Positions 12,847 to 23,700 of a DNA stretch of 64,000 nucleotides are shown here, one piece after another. The notes beneath the pieces were generated by a model. It was not told where the DNA came from. It did no database searches and was given only the letters and a program-made list of their open reading frames with translations. Source of the DNA: Dreissena polymorpha (taxonomy: Eukaryota; Mollusca; Bivalvia; Myida; Dreissenidae); contig NC_068366.1 of assembly GCF_020536995.1 (NCBI RefSeq), positions 69,149,030 through 69,213,029 on the forward strand, given 5' to 3'. The first letter of the stretch is position 1. The number at the start of each line of letters is the position of its first letter. A program made the translations under genes and the position numbers.

Positions 12847-12920
12847 ATGCTGAGCCCGTTGCAGAGGTGTATGTGAGAGCAAGGAACAACTCTGCATTGA
12901 GATTGATTCACTCTCATTAA
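12847..12920 (+). CDS. Possible orphan 3'-terminal exon, unrecognised
   Basis: A pyrimidine-rich tract and AG (12832-12846) are followed by an open stretch reading 'DAEPVAEVYVRARNNSALR' and ending in 'LIHSH' with a TAA at 12918-12920. Composition is protein-like and more GC-rich than the surroundings. I found no upstream partner exon within the window, so it may be a chance open frame or a relic. Confidence 0.2.
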
Positions 12921-14379
12921 TAATAACACTAGAATAACAATTTTATCAAAGATACTGACAATACAGATTATGGCTTATACATAATATCATAACCATACTA
13001 ACAATCATTTATAATAATAATTATTATTATCAGTTATAAGAAAGTTTTATCCCTGATGGAAGAATGTTGACATACTTTCAACCATTCCTTGAATAAACAT
13101 TATTAAAAAACAACAAAAACAAACAACTGCCACAAAAAACTAATATGAGGTTTTAATTAGTCAATTCATTTTTAGAATGATTGTGCAATACGTTGTCATC
13201 TTTTGTAGAGATTTACATATACCTAGTCCTTTACTGCTGCATAATTTGTTTTAAATTTCTAAAATACATTTATATTTAAATTAGTTATGATTTTTTCACT
13301 GAAAAATACGTTATATACAAAATGCCAGAAACAACTTAGTTTGGGTAGGCCCAGTTTTCTGGCTCGCTCTAATATCAGAAACTGACCACACTGGATGACA
13401 TAATAAAAATTGGCAGTGTGTTACAGTACAATACTATTCCCATGGTCATATGTCTGCCTATGCTTAAAATATTTGAAGCTTTCTTTTTCTTCACTTTAAT
13501 TGCAAAGCTCCTCTAGGGCATTGACACACTGCGCCTATACTGGGAGTCTGTCTCACATTGATTTTCATTTTTTTTATAAATATGTATGTTTTTAAGCAAT
13601 CCTAGTAGTTAATGTTAACATTTTTTAACAAATTCTGTCTGAACATTTGCAAAACAAACAACACGCCTGCATGTGAACATCTTGGAATACCAAGTAAAAC
13701 GATGCATCACAACGACTATTTGAAACTAAAACTTGGTAGTTATAATAAGCTTTAATAATAAATGACCCAGATTATATCCCCAACTAAATAACCGAAATAG
13801 CTTGGGGCCGAATCAATCTGCTTACATTATAATAACAATGTTATTTTTTGTGTTCACGCAATAAGAAAACTAACGAGTACGAATCGTGACGATCTTGTTC
13901 GGGGGTTTTGAGTGTACTTTCAGCATCTAAATCATTCACCATTTGCAATAATCATAAAATAGGGTAAGAATCGTTGATATAATACAAGGATACGGTCTTG
14001 CATTCCTCACGAACATGTTTATAACATACTACGCATGCGCAAAACCTGTTGTCTTCCTGTATATCTTAACTGCCTCACGGTCTTGCAATTCTCACGCGAC
14101 ACCGGTGTGACACAATGGAGACGGCAAGGGTTAAACAACAAACATAAGCTCAGACAGCTTGTACAACCGACTATAAAACATGATGAATAAGAAATAACAA
14201 GTGTATAAAAGCTGAAAGACTGGAAACAATTTGTTCTACAATTAAAAGGCAGATATACATATAAATATATAGCATGATATTACAACATCAGATATGGTAC
14301 TAAAAAATTTAGATTTGTTTACATTAAAAGTCAGATAATTTTTTAAGAGAAAGAATAAAATATCAACTAAGACACAGCA
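12921..14379. other. AT-rich sequence, no gene seen
   Basis: Contains two near-copies of 'ACGGTCTTGCATTCCTCACG' (about 13993 and 14079), about 85 bp apart. I searched here for the missing first exons of the Myb-like gene and for a left Harbinger terminus and found neither. Confidence 0.4.
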
Positions 14380-14890
14380 TGCAGAGCATAAAAAACATAT
14401 CAAGCATAAAGAGCATACATAGCATGCAGAGCATACAAAGCGTACGGAGCGTACAAAGCAACCTGAGTATACAAAGCGTAGGGCACATAAAGTATACATA
14501 GCATACATAGCAATTCAACGCAAATAAAGCACATAAAGCATGCCAGGCATACAAAATATACTAGGCATACTCAGCACACAAAAATACACCTAGCAAACAA
14601 GGCATATAGAGTATATAGAGCAAGAAACACATGCAAAGCACACAAAGTATACATGCAAACAATGCATATAAAGTATATAAAGCACACAAAAAACATGCAA
14701 AGCACACAAAGTGTACAAAGCATACAGATCACACAAAGCATATAAAGCATATAGGGCCTACAAAGCATATATAGCATGCAAAGCACACAAAGCATACAAA
14801 GCTAAGAAAAACACTAACAGCATATAACATTTAAGTAAAAATAAAGCATATAGAGCATGCTAAGCAACCAAAGCACACAAAGCTAAGCAA
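14380..14890. repeat. Degenerate 9-bp minisatellite (AAAGCATAC-like)
   Basis: More than 40 variants of 'AAAGCATAC', 'AGAGCATAC' or 'AAAGCACAC' follow one another. The Met/Leu/Cys-rich open frames on the minus strand are by-products of the repeat. It lies just upstream of the first visible Myb-like exon. Confidence 0.85.
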
Positions 14891-15028
14891 AACTGACATT
14901 ATATAACATTATAGCAGAAAGTGTACTTGAAACTAAGTGATGTGATGCTCCCTTGCTGTGGAAATCCCATTTAGTCTACAGCATTAATTTGCACCTACAG
15001 ATTTTTCCATTCCATGTCCCAATTAAAG

Positions 15029-17742
15029 TGAAGGTGAAGAAGAAGTGGTCAGATATAAAGGTAATAAAACATTTTTAGTTAAAGAAGAATTTACGATCAT
15101 TTTAATCCGTATAAAAATCTTGAAACGAAATTAAAGCGATATGTATGAACGTTGAAATTTAATTAAATTATTACAGTCCGCAACAAAAACAAAAGCAATG
15201 GCCATCAAGTCTGTGGTAGTGCAGACTGGGGGAGGGCCGCCACCAAAGCCCTTGTCGGCCTTACAGGAAAAGGTATTTGTGTATTTGAGTTTATTGTAAT
15301 TATATATCTGTAATTTTCTCTTTGAAATGTGTTTGTTTTTCTCCAAGACCGTTATAATGTTGTCCGTTTTAACCGTTATGAACAGTCCCCAAGTCGGCCA
15401 TATTTGTTATTTTGACAGTTGAGTCTCGACATATGGAAATGTTATTCTTCTGAAAGAATATGCAGTTTTCAGCCACACACTGTTCAGTTAAACTTTAGAG
15501 AGCCCAACTTGTACAGTTGGTATGATCTATCGTATTTTCACCGTAAGTGTTCACACTTTGTTGTATATCAAAGATCGCACACGGAAGTAACGTACCCTGG
15601 ACAGTACACATGGAGACTTTTCTAACGCATCACTTAATCATATCAATATAGCTCCCTTATTTTTTAACGGCTTGTGTTAAAATTTGGACCAAGAATAATT
15701 CAACACATATCTGATAATGACTGAAAATTTGAATGAATTGAAAAGTAATAATATGTCAAACTTAAAAAATTTAAAACGTCATTTCAAAAGTCAAATTCGC
15801 AAACTTGTACAATGTTAAATAACAACAATATAAAAAGTAAAACGCATAAACTTACATTTCTCAATAGCCTGCCAACATGCCAACTTAGCCATTTCGCTCC
15901 TGAATATTCATACCAGCCATTTTGGTTTTTCTTTAATTGATGTTATGTTTTTATTGGGTAAAAACTTGCTTATAATTATGAAATTGAAATTAAATTGGAA
16001 TATGTATGTCGCCTTTTACTACACTTGGTGATTTTCCTAACTTAACACTTTAAAAACCTACATATCTCAGTAATGGGTAATACTTTTTATTTACAATATC
16101 ACTTGTGTCCATTTAAATACAATATATGCAAGCAAATGCTACAATCAATCATCCGTTACTATGGTATGCTTCAGCAAGTGGGAAAGGTAGACTATTAAAT
16201 GCAAAGTGAGCGATTGCGCTCCTGAATATTCATATGAGCTCTATTGTTTTGTAAATTATTTTTTGTTTTCCTTTTGTAAGAACACGCCTTAAATATTTAA
16301 ACTGAAATAAATCTGGAATTAAATCGCGTTTCAAAATGTTCACATGCAAAAATATGGAACCACACTTACCCCACGTGCTAAAGCGTCAAATCAACATGAA
16401 TGATTATATTGTGAGCTTGCATAGAATGCAGTAAAATGATCGTATGTAAAATTTTAAATCAATATCTTTACTCATAACGGATATGTTCACGTTTGAAAAA
16501 TTCCTTATTGAAGATTGATACATTATGAGGAAACAATTAGGTACCTCAATGATTTGCGTTAAAAAAATGTGTAAGTAATTTTCAGGTCCTGTCTGTACTC
16601 CCAGACTGCATCACAATGGGTATCACTGGGGGCGTTGACACATTCCTCACAATAGGTAAAATTTTCAATTGTTATGTACATTTTTATGCCCCCAGATCGA
16701 ATGGTCAGGGGGTATATTGTTTTTTACCTGTCTGTCTGTGATTGACACATTTTAAGTGTGTGTCTGTCCCAAAACTTAACCTTGCTCATAAAATGATAAC
16801 TTTTGGGTCTATGTTCTTTAAACTTCACATGTGCGTGCATCTCATTTAGATCTACAATCAGACATGGTTTGAGGTCACTAGGTCAAAGGTCAAGGTCACT
16901 GTTACCTTAAAGGCTTTACATTCAAAATTATTAAATGTGTCTTAAATAGCTGCCATGCAGCTTCAAAGCGCAGTAGGGAGCATTGTGTTTCACAAACACA
17001 GCTCTTGTTTTTTTTATATTCCACAGCAAATTGGAAAATAGTACAATGATTTTTTTTTATAAATAAAATATATTGATCTAAATGTCTTACTTGCTCCATT
17101 TTAATTCATAAATCAATATTAAAATAATAGCATAACAAGTGAAGGTTGTAGTTGTCTTCATTGATAAATCAATTGATATTAGTAAATACCTAACACAGCC
17201 TAATGCATCAATTTTTTCTATGCAAACCTATATCAAACTGCACATCAAAAGTTTAGAATTTAAGGAATTATTTATCAACTGAATGTAAGAAAACACAAAA
17301 ATAAACACACTTTTCATTTAAATTTTGTATAAGTCAACGATTATAATTCCAACTATTGCAAATTATTGACACAAAGCTCCCATAATAAAATAAAATATCA
17401 CATAGGTGATTTAAGTTACAGCTTGTCCTGAAAATGCACAATGGGAAAATGATTTACTATTATTGTCTTGACTAACACTTTTTTCATTTCTCACAAACAT
17501 ACATACAGCTAAAAATATTTAAAAAAAAATTTAACAAACATTGCCGGAACCAACTATGGAAAACATATAGCTATGTTTGAATTTACATTATGGAAAAATA
17601 ATACATGATAGATACAAAACATCCATGTGGTATTATGTTAACACATAATCAGCAATAAACAATGTCAATAATCTTTTAAGACACATTAACATTACAATTA
17701 CATGCTGTGTAGTAAAGTGTCTATAATAATTATCACCAGTTT

Positions 17743-17840
<98 letters not shown>

Positions 17841-19337
17841 AGACTCACTGCCTTAAACAAGCTCATTAAAAGTTATTAATTTAAGAAAAAATACTTTTGT
17901 TTTGTTATATTGTTTTATCTTCAAATAAAAAAAAACATTACACATACAAAACACACCTGTTTTATGTCATATGTGTGTTTGTACATGTTTTTTTGTTTCT
18001 TTAGATAAACCTGAAGGTTTCTTCGAAGATTCAGACAGTGAATCCTATTCACTAATCTCGGGAGGTTAGAAATTATGCATTATTATGGTACAAAAATACT
18101 TAAATATTGTATCGATCACTGATCAATCAATGTTAGTATTGACAATGATGAATTTCTTCATAACAATCGCTGATCAATAAATGTTAATATTGACAAACAA
18201 TGATACATTTCTTCAATCTATTTGTTGTCTATTGAGATTATTTTAACTAAATTTATTGAAACTATTTCTTAAGCTTTCTATGAATGAATTGCATTTTGCT
18301 AAAACATTGCTTAAATATATATAGAGTTATATTCCAAAATGTATGTATACATTTGTATAGCTTTTCGAAAACTAAATTGTTTTTTTATTTCCAGAAAAAA
18401 GCACAGACACCGTAATGAAAAAAAAAGGGTCAACAAGAAAAGGAAATGTATGTATCATTTTTTATTTTAAAAAACCAGCAAGATATACTCATAACTTTAT
18501 TGTCATGATGTTTGTTTATTAATAACTAAAATAACTTCCAATAAATTTCAACTTGCATACTTTAATCATAGTATATTAAATTGATATTTTGGAAAATAAC
18601 AACATTACAGGTATTGCATATCATCTGATGTTGTGCGGAAGTGGCAATAGAAGTAATATCATGATAATTTCACTACCAATGTGGCTGTGCTGGGGACGCA
18701 CATATGATAATTGCCTTTGAAGTCCAGGGCTCTGCCAAATGGAGCTTTGCGATCATACATTTTAATAATGATGACAGTGTCTATGAATTATTACATACAC
18801 ATGTCCTTGCATGTGTAAAAATTGGCTATACAAATTTATTTTGTGCTTTCCGATGGTTTATAGAGAAATATCAGTGAATTAAAACTAATAATTTCACTGT
18901 TTCAAATAGTGAAAATTATCAATTTTTCACTGTTTGCTGTGAAATGACAATAATTATTGTTTTTAATGACAATATTATTCCAGGGAAATTCTGTTGTTAA
19001 ACTCTTTAACAATGTATATAAACAGAGAAAAAAGCATACAATAAAAAGAAAATTTGTTGAATTTGGTGGAATATCGATTTTAATTCACTCATGATCATAT
19101 AACATATATATATTATCTATGATCACTCAATGTCGTGAATTAAAATCGATAATCCACCGAATCCAACAAATATCCTCTATGTGAATAATATACATGTGTA
19201 TTTCAGGTGACTTCCATGATGAACTTCTGGCAATTGAGAGAAGGAAATTGGAATTATTTGAAGAAATAGTTCATTTAAAAAGAGAGTCACTTTGTTTTAA
19301 AAAGCTTAAGCATTCAACTACAAATGTATTTGAATAA
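15029..19337 (+). CDS. Myb/SANT-like protein of a PIF/Harbinger element (NAIF1/MSANTD type), 5' end not found
   Basis: Six exons read in consistent phase: 15029-15060, 15177-15272, 16586-16655, 18005-18064, 18395-18451 and 19207-19337, stop at 19335-19337, about 147 codons. The first visible exon ends 'KVKKKWSDIK', the close of a Myb/SANT-like DNA-binding domain. The second carries 'VVQTGGGPPPKPLSALQEK', a hallmark of this family, and the third 'VLSVLPDCITMGITGGVDTF'. An acidic segment follows ('FFEDSDSES'), and the last exon has a helical tail, 'DELLAIERRKLELFEEIVHL'. In known Harbinger systems this protein binds the transposon ends and helps bring the transposase into the nucleus. The exon 18395-18451 donor is the weaker of two choices, selected because it keeps phase. 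Exons for the N-terminal half of the Myb domain are not visible upstream, so the gene is truncated or has a distant first exon. Confidence 0.75.
15885..16330 (+). repeat. Degenerate direct repeat in a Myb-gene intron
   Basis: 'CGCTCCTGAATATTCATA' occurs at about 15895 and again at about 16217. Each is followed by T-rich sequence and an 'AAATTGGAAT'-like word, so two decayed copies about 320 bp apart are likely. Confidence 0.5.
16680..17012. repeat. Dispersed bivalve repeat, 'TTTTATGCCCCC' family, copy 1
   Basis: Starts 'TTTTTATGCCCCCAGATCGA', contains 'GGGGGTATATTG', 'CTGTCTGTCTGTG' and 'TCACTAGGTCAAAGGTCAAG', and ends 'CACAAACACAGCTCTTGTTT'. Other members lie at 19420-20155 and 37640-38142. 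It sits within an intron of the Myb-like gene. Confidence 0.75.
17743..17836. repeat. (AT)n microsatellite
   Basis: About 47 TA/AT units with one G interruption near 17800. Confidence 0.95.
19052..19171. repeat. Fold-back element in the last Myb-gene intron
   Basis: Arms of about 37 bp: 'ATTTGTTGAATTTGGTGGA...TTAATTCAC' pairs with 'GTGAATTAAAATCGATAATC...CAACAAAT' with few mismatches. A second inverted pair lies in the loop. Probably a small palindromic transposon. Confidence 0.7.
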
Positions 19338-19419
19338 TAGCTCGACTATAAATGAAATGGTCAGGGCTGCACTTCTCACCAAAATGTTGGCGTCTGAATA
19401 TTGTTCACGTTAAAGTCAT

Positions 19420-20155
19420 TTTTATGCCCCCATTCGAAGAAGAGAGCATATTGTTTTGCACATGTCTGTCGGTTGGTCTGTCCGTTGGTCCGTCTGTCCA
19501 CCAGATGATATCTGGATGATAACTCAAGAACAATTATGCTTAGGATCATGAAACTTCATAGGTGCCTTGATCATGACTGGCAGATGACCCGCATTGGTTT
19601 TCAGGTCACTAGGTCAAAGGTAAATGTCACAGTGACTCGAAACAGTAAAATGGTTTTTTGATGATAACTCAAGAATGCTTACGCATAGGATCATTAATCT
19701 TCATAGGTACATTGATCATGACTGGCAGATAACCCCTTTTAATTTTCATGTCACTAGGTTAAAGGTCAAGGTCACAGTGACTTGAAACAGTAAAATTGTT
19801 TCCGTATGATAGCTCAAGAATGCTTTCGCCTAAGATCATGAACCTTTATAGGTACATTGATATTATGACTGGCAGATGACCACTTTTTATTTTGCAGGTC
19901 AAAGGTCAAGGTCACATTGACTCAAAACAGTAAAATGGTTTCCGGGTGATAACTCAAAAATACTTAGGCCTAGGATCATTAAACTTCATAGGTACATTTA
20001 TCATGACTGACTGATGACTCCTGATTTTCAGGTCACTAGGTTAACGGTCAAGTTCACAGTGACAAAAAATGTATTTACACAATGGCACTAACTACAAGCG
20101 ACAGCCCAGATTTAGGGCATGCATGTTATACAAACAGCCCTTGTTTTCAGGTGAC
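19420..20155. repeat. Dispersed bivalve repeat, 'TTTTATGCCCCC' family, copy 2, four internal units
   Basis: After the head 'TTTTTATGCCCCCATTCG', a unit beginning 'GATGATAACTCAAGAA' repeats at about 19514, 19660, 19803 and 19945 (period 142-146 bp). Each unit contains 'GATCATGACTGGCAGATGAC' and 'GGTCAAGGTCACAGTGACT'-like words. It ends near 'ACAAACAGCCCTTGTTTTC'. It fills the gap between the two convergent Harbinger genes. Confidence 0.8.
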
Positions 20156-20350
20156 AACAGAATCAAAGATGACCCGTAGTCGAGCCCCTGTGTTATACAG
20201 CTTTTGTTAAGTTTATGTGTTACATTCCTTTAAACCTTTTAATATTATAATTTATATTTCTAAACATTGATAATGTTTCCTTACATAAGATGAACAAGAT
20301 GAACATAATGAAAAATTGACAATATATGTTTATTTTTGTTAGAACCTATC

Positions 20351-20433
20351 GGTCAATATCGATGTATGCACATCAATAAATGAGATGAACAAAGCTGATC
20401 TCATTTATTGATGTGCATACAACCATATTGAAC
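20351..20433. repeat. Near-perfect hairpin between convergent genes
   Basis: Perfect 24-bp arms, 20363-20386 and 20398-20421, around an 11-bp loop; left arm starts TGTATGCACATCAATAAATG. Weaker pairing continues outward ('TCAATAT' / 'ATATTGA') to about 36 bp. It lies 360 bp from the transposase stop. It may be a tiny palindromic MITE; a role in transcript ends is speculative. Confidence 0.85.
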
Positions 20434-20790
20434 AAAATATTCAGTTTATTAAATTATAATTATTATTATAATTTCATCACAGTATTTATCTGTAAAAAAT
20501 GCTTCATAAGTTATCAACAGATTAAACAATGAAATGAATGATTATTCAATGAACTGAATAAAAGTGACTTCGTTATCTAAATCATTGTTCTTTCCAAATG
20601 ATAATAGTGTAGGACATGGAATAGATGTGCCATATCAAATTGTTTGAAAATCAAAGGGAAATATTGGCAGACAAATACATTTAAATTAAAAAAACACTTT
20701 TATCAATCACTGTGTATACATTTAAGTATTTTTTTTCCCAAATGTGCCCACACCTTATGGGTTTTAAGTATTGTTACATGTTGACAACTT

Positions 20791-23700
20791 TTAAAATCTA
20801 TCAATTATCAGCTGTCTAGCCTGTTGTGCATTCACATCTATTCCATCTCCTACAATATTATCATCAATTTCATCATTCTCTGTGTCGTTCATCTGTGGAA
20901 CTGCAACATTGAACTGCACACAAAGATTGTGCAGTCTCATGCAGGCCACAACAACTTTTGCAGCTCGTTGAGGTTGAAATGGGAGGCATCCCCCCGACTT
21001 GTGAAGGCATCTTTAAAAGCAAGCAACACAAACACATTTTCATGTTGCCAATTACATTTTCTACCACTAATTTATTGTATTTAATTAAAAAAAATCATTT
21101 GATTTTATCAATTTAGGGATTGAAATATTTGATTCTTAAAAGGCTAAAATACCAAATATTATGTAAAAAAACACTAAATATAGTGACAACAACCTATATA
21201 TGAAGGTTCTTATATTGAAAATATTAAAGCAAAAACCCAAAAAAGTACACAAACTTTCATTTGGTGCATGTATCATTGCAATATGGATATAACAATAATT
21301 GATTGACATCAGTTGTTAAATAGATGGATGATTTAGAAAAAAAAATTGTCATCAAGTACAAGATTAAGTATATATATACAGATAATTTTCAATTGCATCA
21401 ATCAACTTTTTTTCAAAAGTAATCAAATAATACCTAAATCTGGATTTAAGCATTCCAAAGGCCCGTTCTACCACCACCCTGCCACGCCTATGAGCAGCAT
21501 TGTAGCGCACTTCTTGCTGGGTAATTGGATTCAGTTTTGGGGTCAAAAGAAATGTCTTGAGCCCGTAGCCACTGTCACCCAACAAACAACCTACTTGTTG
21601 TGTCTCAAGATACTGCTGTAATTGAAATTGATGCAAATTTATAGAATTAAATACAACAAGATGTCTATACACTCTGAATCGATAACACAAGTTCAATGTA
21701 ATTGATATTTGCATCGAAAACATTAAACATTGTAATGTGGTATGTGTTCAATAATGACCAGACAAGTATTACATAATATTGAAGTCTAGTGCACATGAGA
21801 TTAATAATGTAATCAGACAATCACATTAAAGGTGAATTCTTTTATTTAAAAGGAATATTAACGTTCAATGGTGCAGTATAAAATTGGTTCATAAAATCTA
21901 ATAATTTAATTTAATATCCAATTTAACTAGTGTTTGTTAACTGACATGAAAATCTTACCTTCAAACCACAGTTATTGAAAATAGCAGAATCATGCACTGA
22001 ACCTGGCCACCTGGATACAACATCTCTGAAACTAAAACAATTATAGCATTAACATTTGAAAAAATACATGCATTAACATTTCAAATTGTACTTCACTTTT
22101 TCTAATAATAATGTAAAGAAGTGAAACTCCAGCTGCTGGAGCAGTATTGAATTTTCATTAAAAACAATTAGTTGGTCCTTTATTTAAGGCAAGTGACCGA
22201 TTGCCCAAACAGTATAAAACAGCACAATACAGCACAATACAAACAAACATAAACACAAAATATGAAAAAAGCTGGGGTCACCGCCTTGGAACGGTCAATG
22301 CCAAGCATCAAAATGAGCAGTCATTTTAGTTCTTTGCTTGTGAAGGACCAAAGTTATGACTGTGCGTTGCAAATCAGTCTGGTTTTAGTTATGCTTGGGC
22401 TTAGCTACGCTAGGAACGATAACAATATCTGCCTGTTTATTCTCTACCACTGGTATACTGCAGAGTGCAGACAGCAGTGTTTATTTAATCAATAGTGTTT
22501 AACAGCTTGTGGGACAAGATTGGCCAGTTTGTCATTTAAATCTTGACATATTGGCAGCTTTTAGGGAAAAGGGGCTTATTGAATGTCAAATAAGTGGTGT
22601 CTCAGATAAGCCTGTGCACATTGATTAGCCTGTGCAATGCACACAAGCTAATCAAAGGGGACACTTAACAGGAGACAGTTTTAGACAAGCCTTCCCAGTC
22701 ACATAATATATTATTTCTTGTACTCACATGGTTTTGGTGTCCACCACTGCTTGTACGTTCAGTGCATGGAACCCTTTCCGACTCCTGAACACCTCTTCAT
22801 TTTCATGGGGGCCAATTATTGGTACAAGGGTACCATCAATGGCCCCAATCACCCCAGGAATCCTTGACTTTTGGTAAAATTCAAGCTTGATGGCTTGACG
22901 CTCTTCTGGGCTCATGGGAAACCTTTATTAAAAATGAAATTATAATCAATTACAGTTTGTTCTCTAATTGACAAACAACAATACTGGCATAATTGTTTTT
23001 GTTTCCTATTATTAGTTTAAGAAATATTAAGACACACATTTTCATCAAAATGAAGTCTTTATTAAAAAAAAGAGAGCAGAAGTATAGCTATTTGCAAATT
23101 GTCTGTATATCTTTTCATAATTGTAGATAAATCTTACATCATAAGTAACAGCTGTTGTATTGTGTGCGTTTTATCAGCAGCAAGCATCATTTCAGTTAGG
23201 TTTTGACATTTAAACATATATAATGGTACAATGCAGGCTCAACATTAACAGTTGTCCTATTGCCCCTGGCAAGTCAAAGATGGGTATGGGCAAGTTATTT
23301 TATAATCTAGTTGTCTGCCCTGGAGGAAAGTGCAAAAAGAACAAAGAGCATTAAATTCAGACTTTATGGCTGTAATCATTTTGATAAATGTGCAACAATA
23401 AAAAAGGGTTTGTTGTGTATCATTTTAATCTTTATTCAAAAACATGAGGTTTACAGTTAATGTGATATTTCATGTTTGGGCAAGTGGCTTAACGTTCAAG
23501 GCAAGTATATTTTCTAAGTACTTGCCCAGCAGGGCAAGTTGGTTTTTAGGTTAATGTTGAGCCCTGAAAATGGAATAAAAATAAGCGTTTACCAGTACTC
23601 AGTGCTCCAGCTAGGCCTAAATCGAAGGGCGCCGCGCCCTGCCCTCCCGAACCTCCGCCCTGCCCCCCCGAACCTCCGCCCTGCCCCCCCCCCCTCAAAA

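Noticed and set aside
13480-13560. Sequence resembling the Myb exon 'CCCAGACTGCATCACAATGG' on the opposite strand
   Set aside because: The likeness is a few short words only and does not stay in frame.
14242-14795. Met/Leu/Cys-rich minus-strand open frames
   Set aside because: Products of the 9-bp minisatellite, with the repeat period a multiple of three.
15131-15346. 71-codon minus-strand open frame
   Set aside because: Antisense shadow of the Myb-like exon at 15177-15272, whose plus-strand reading matches a known family.
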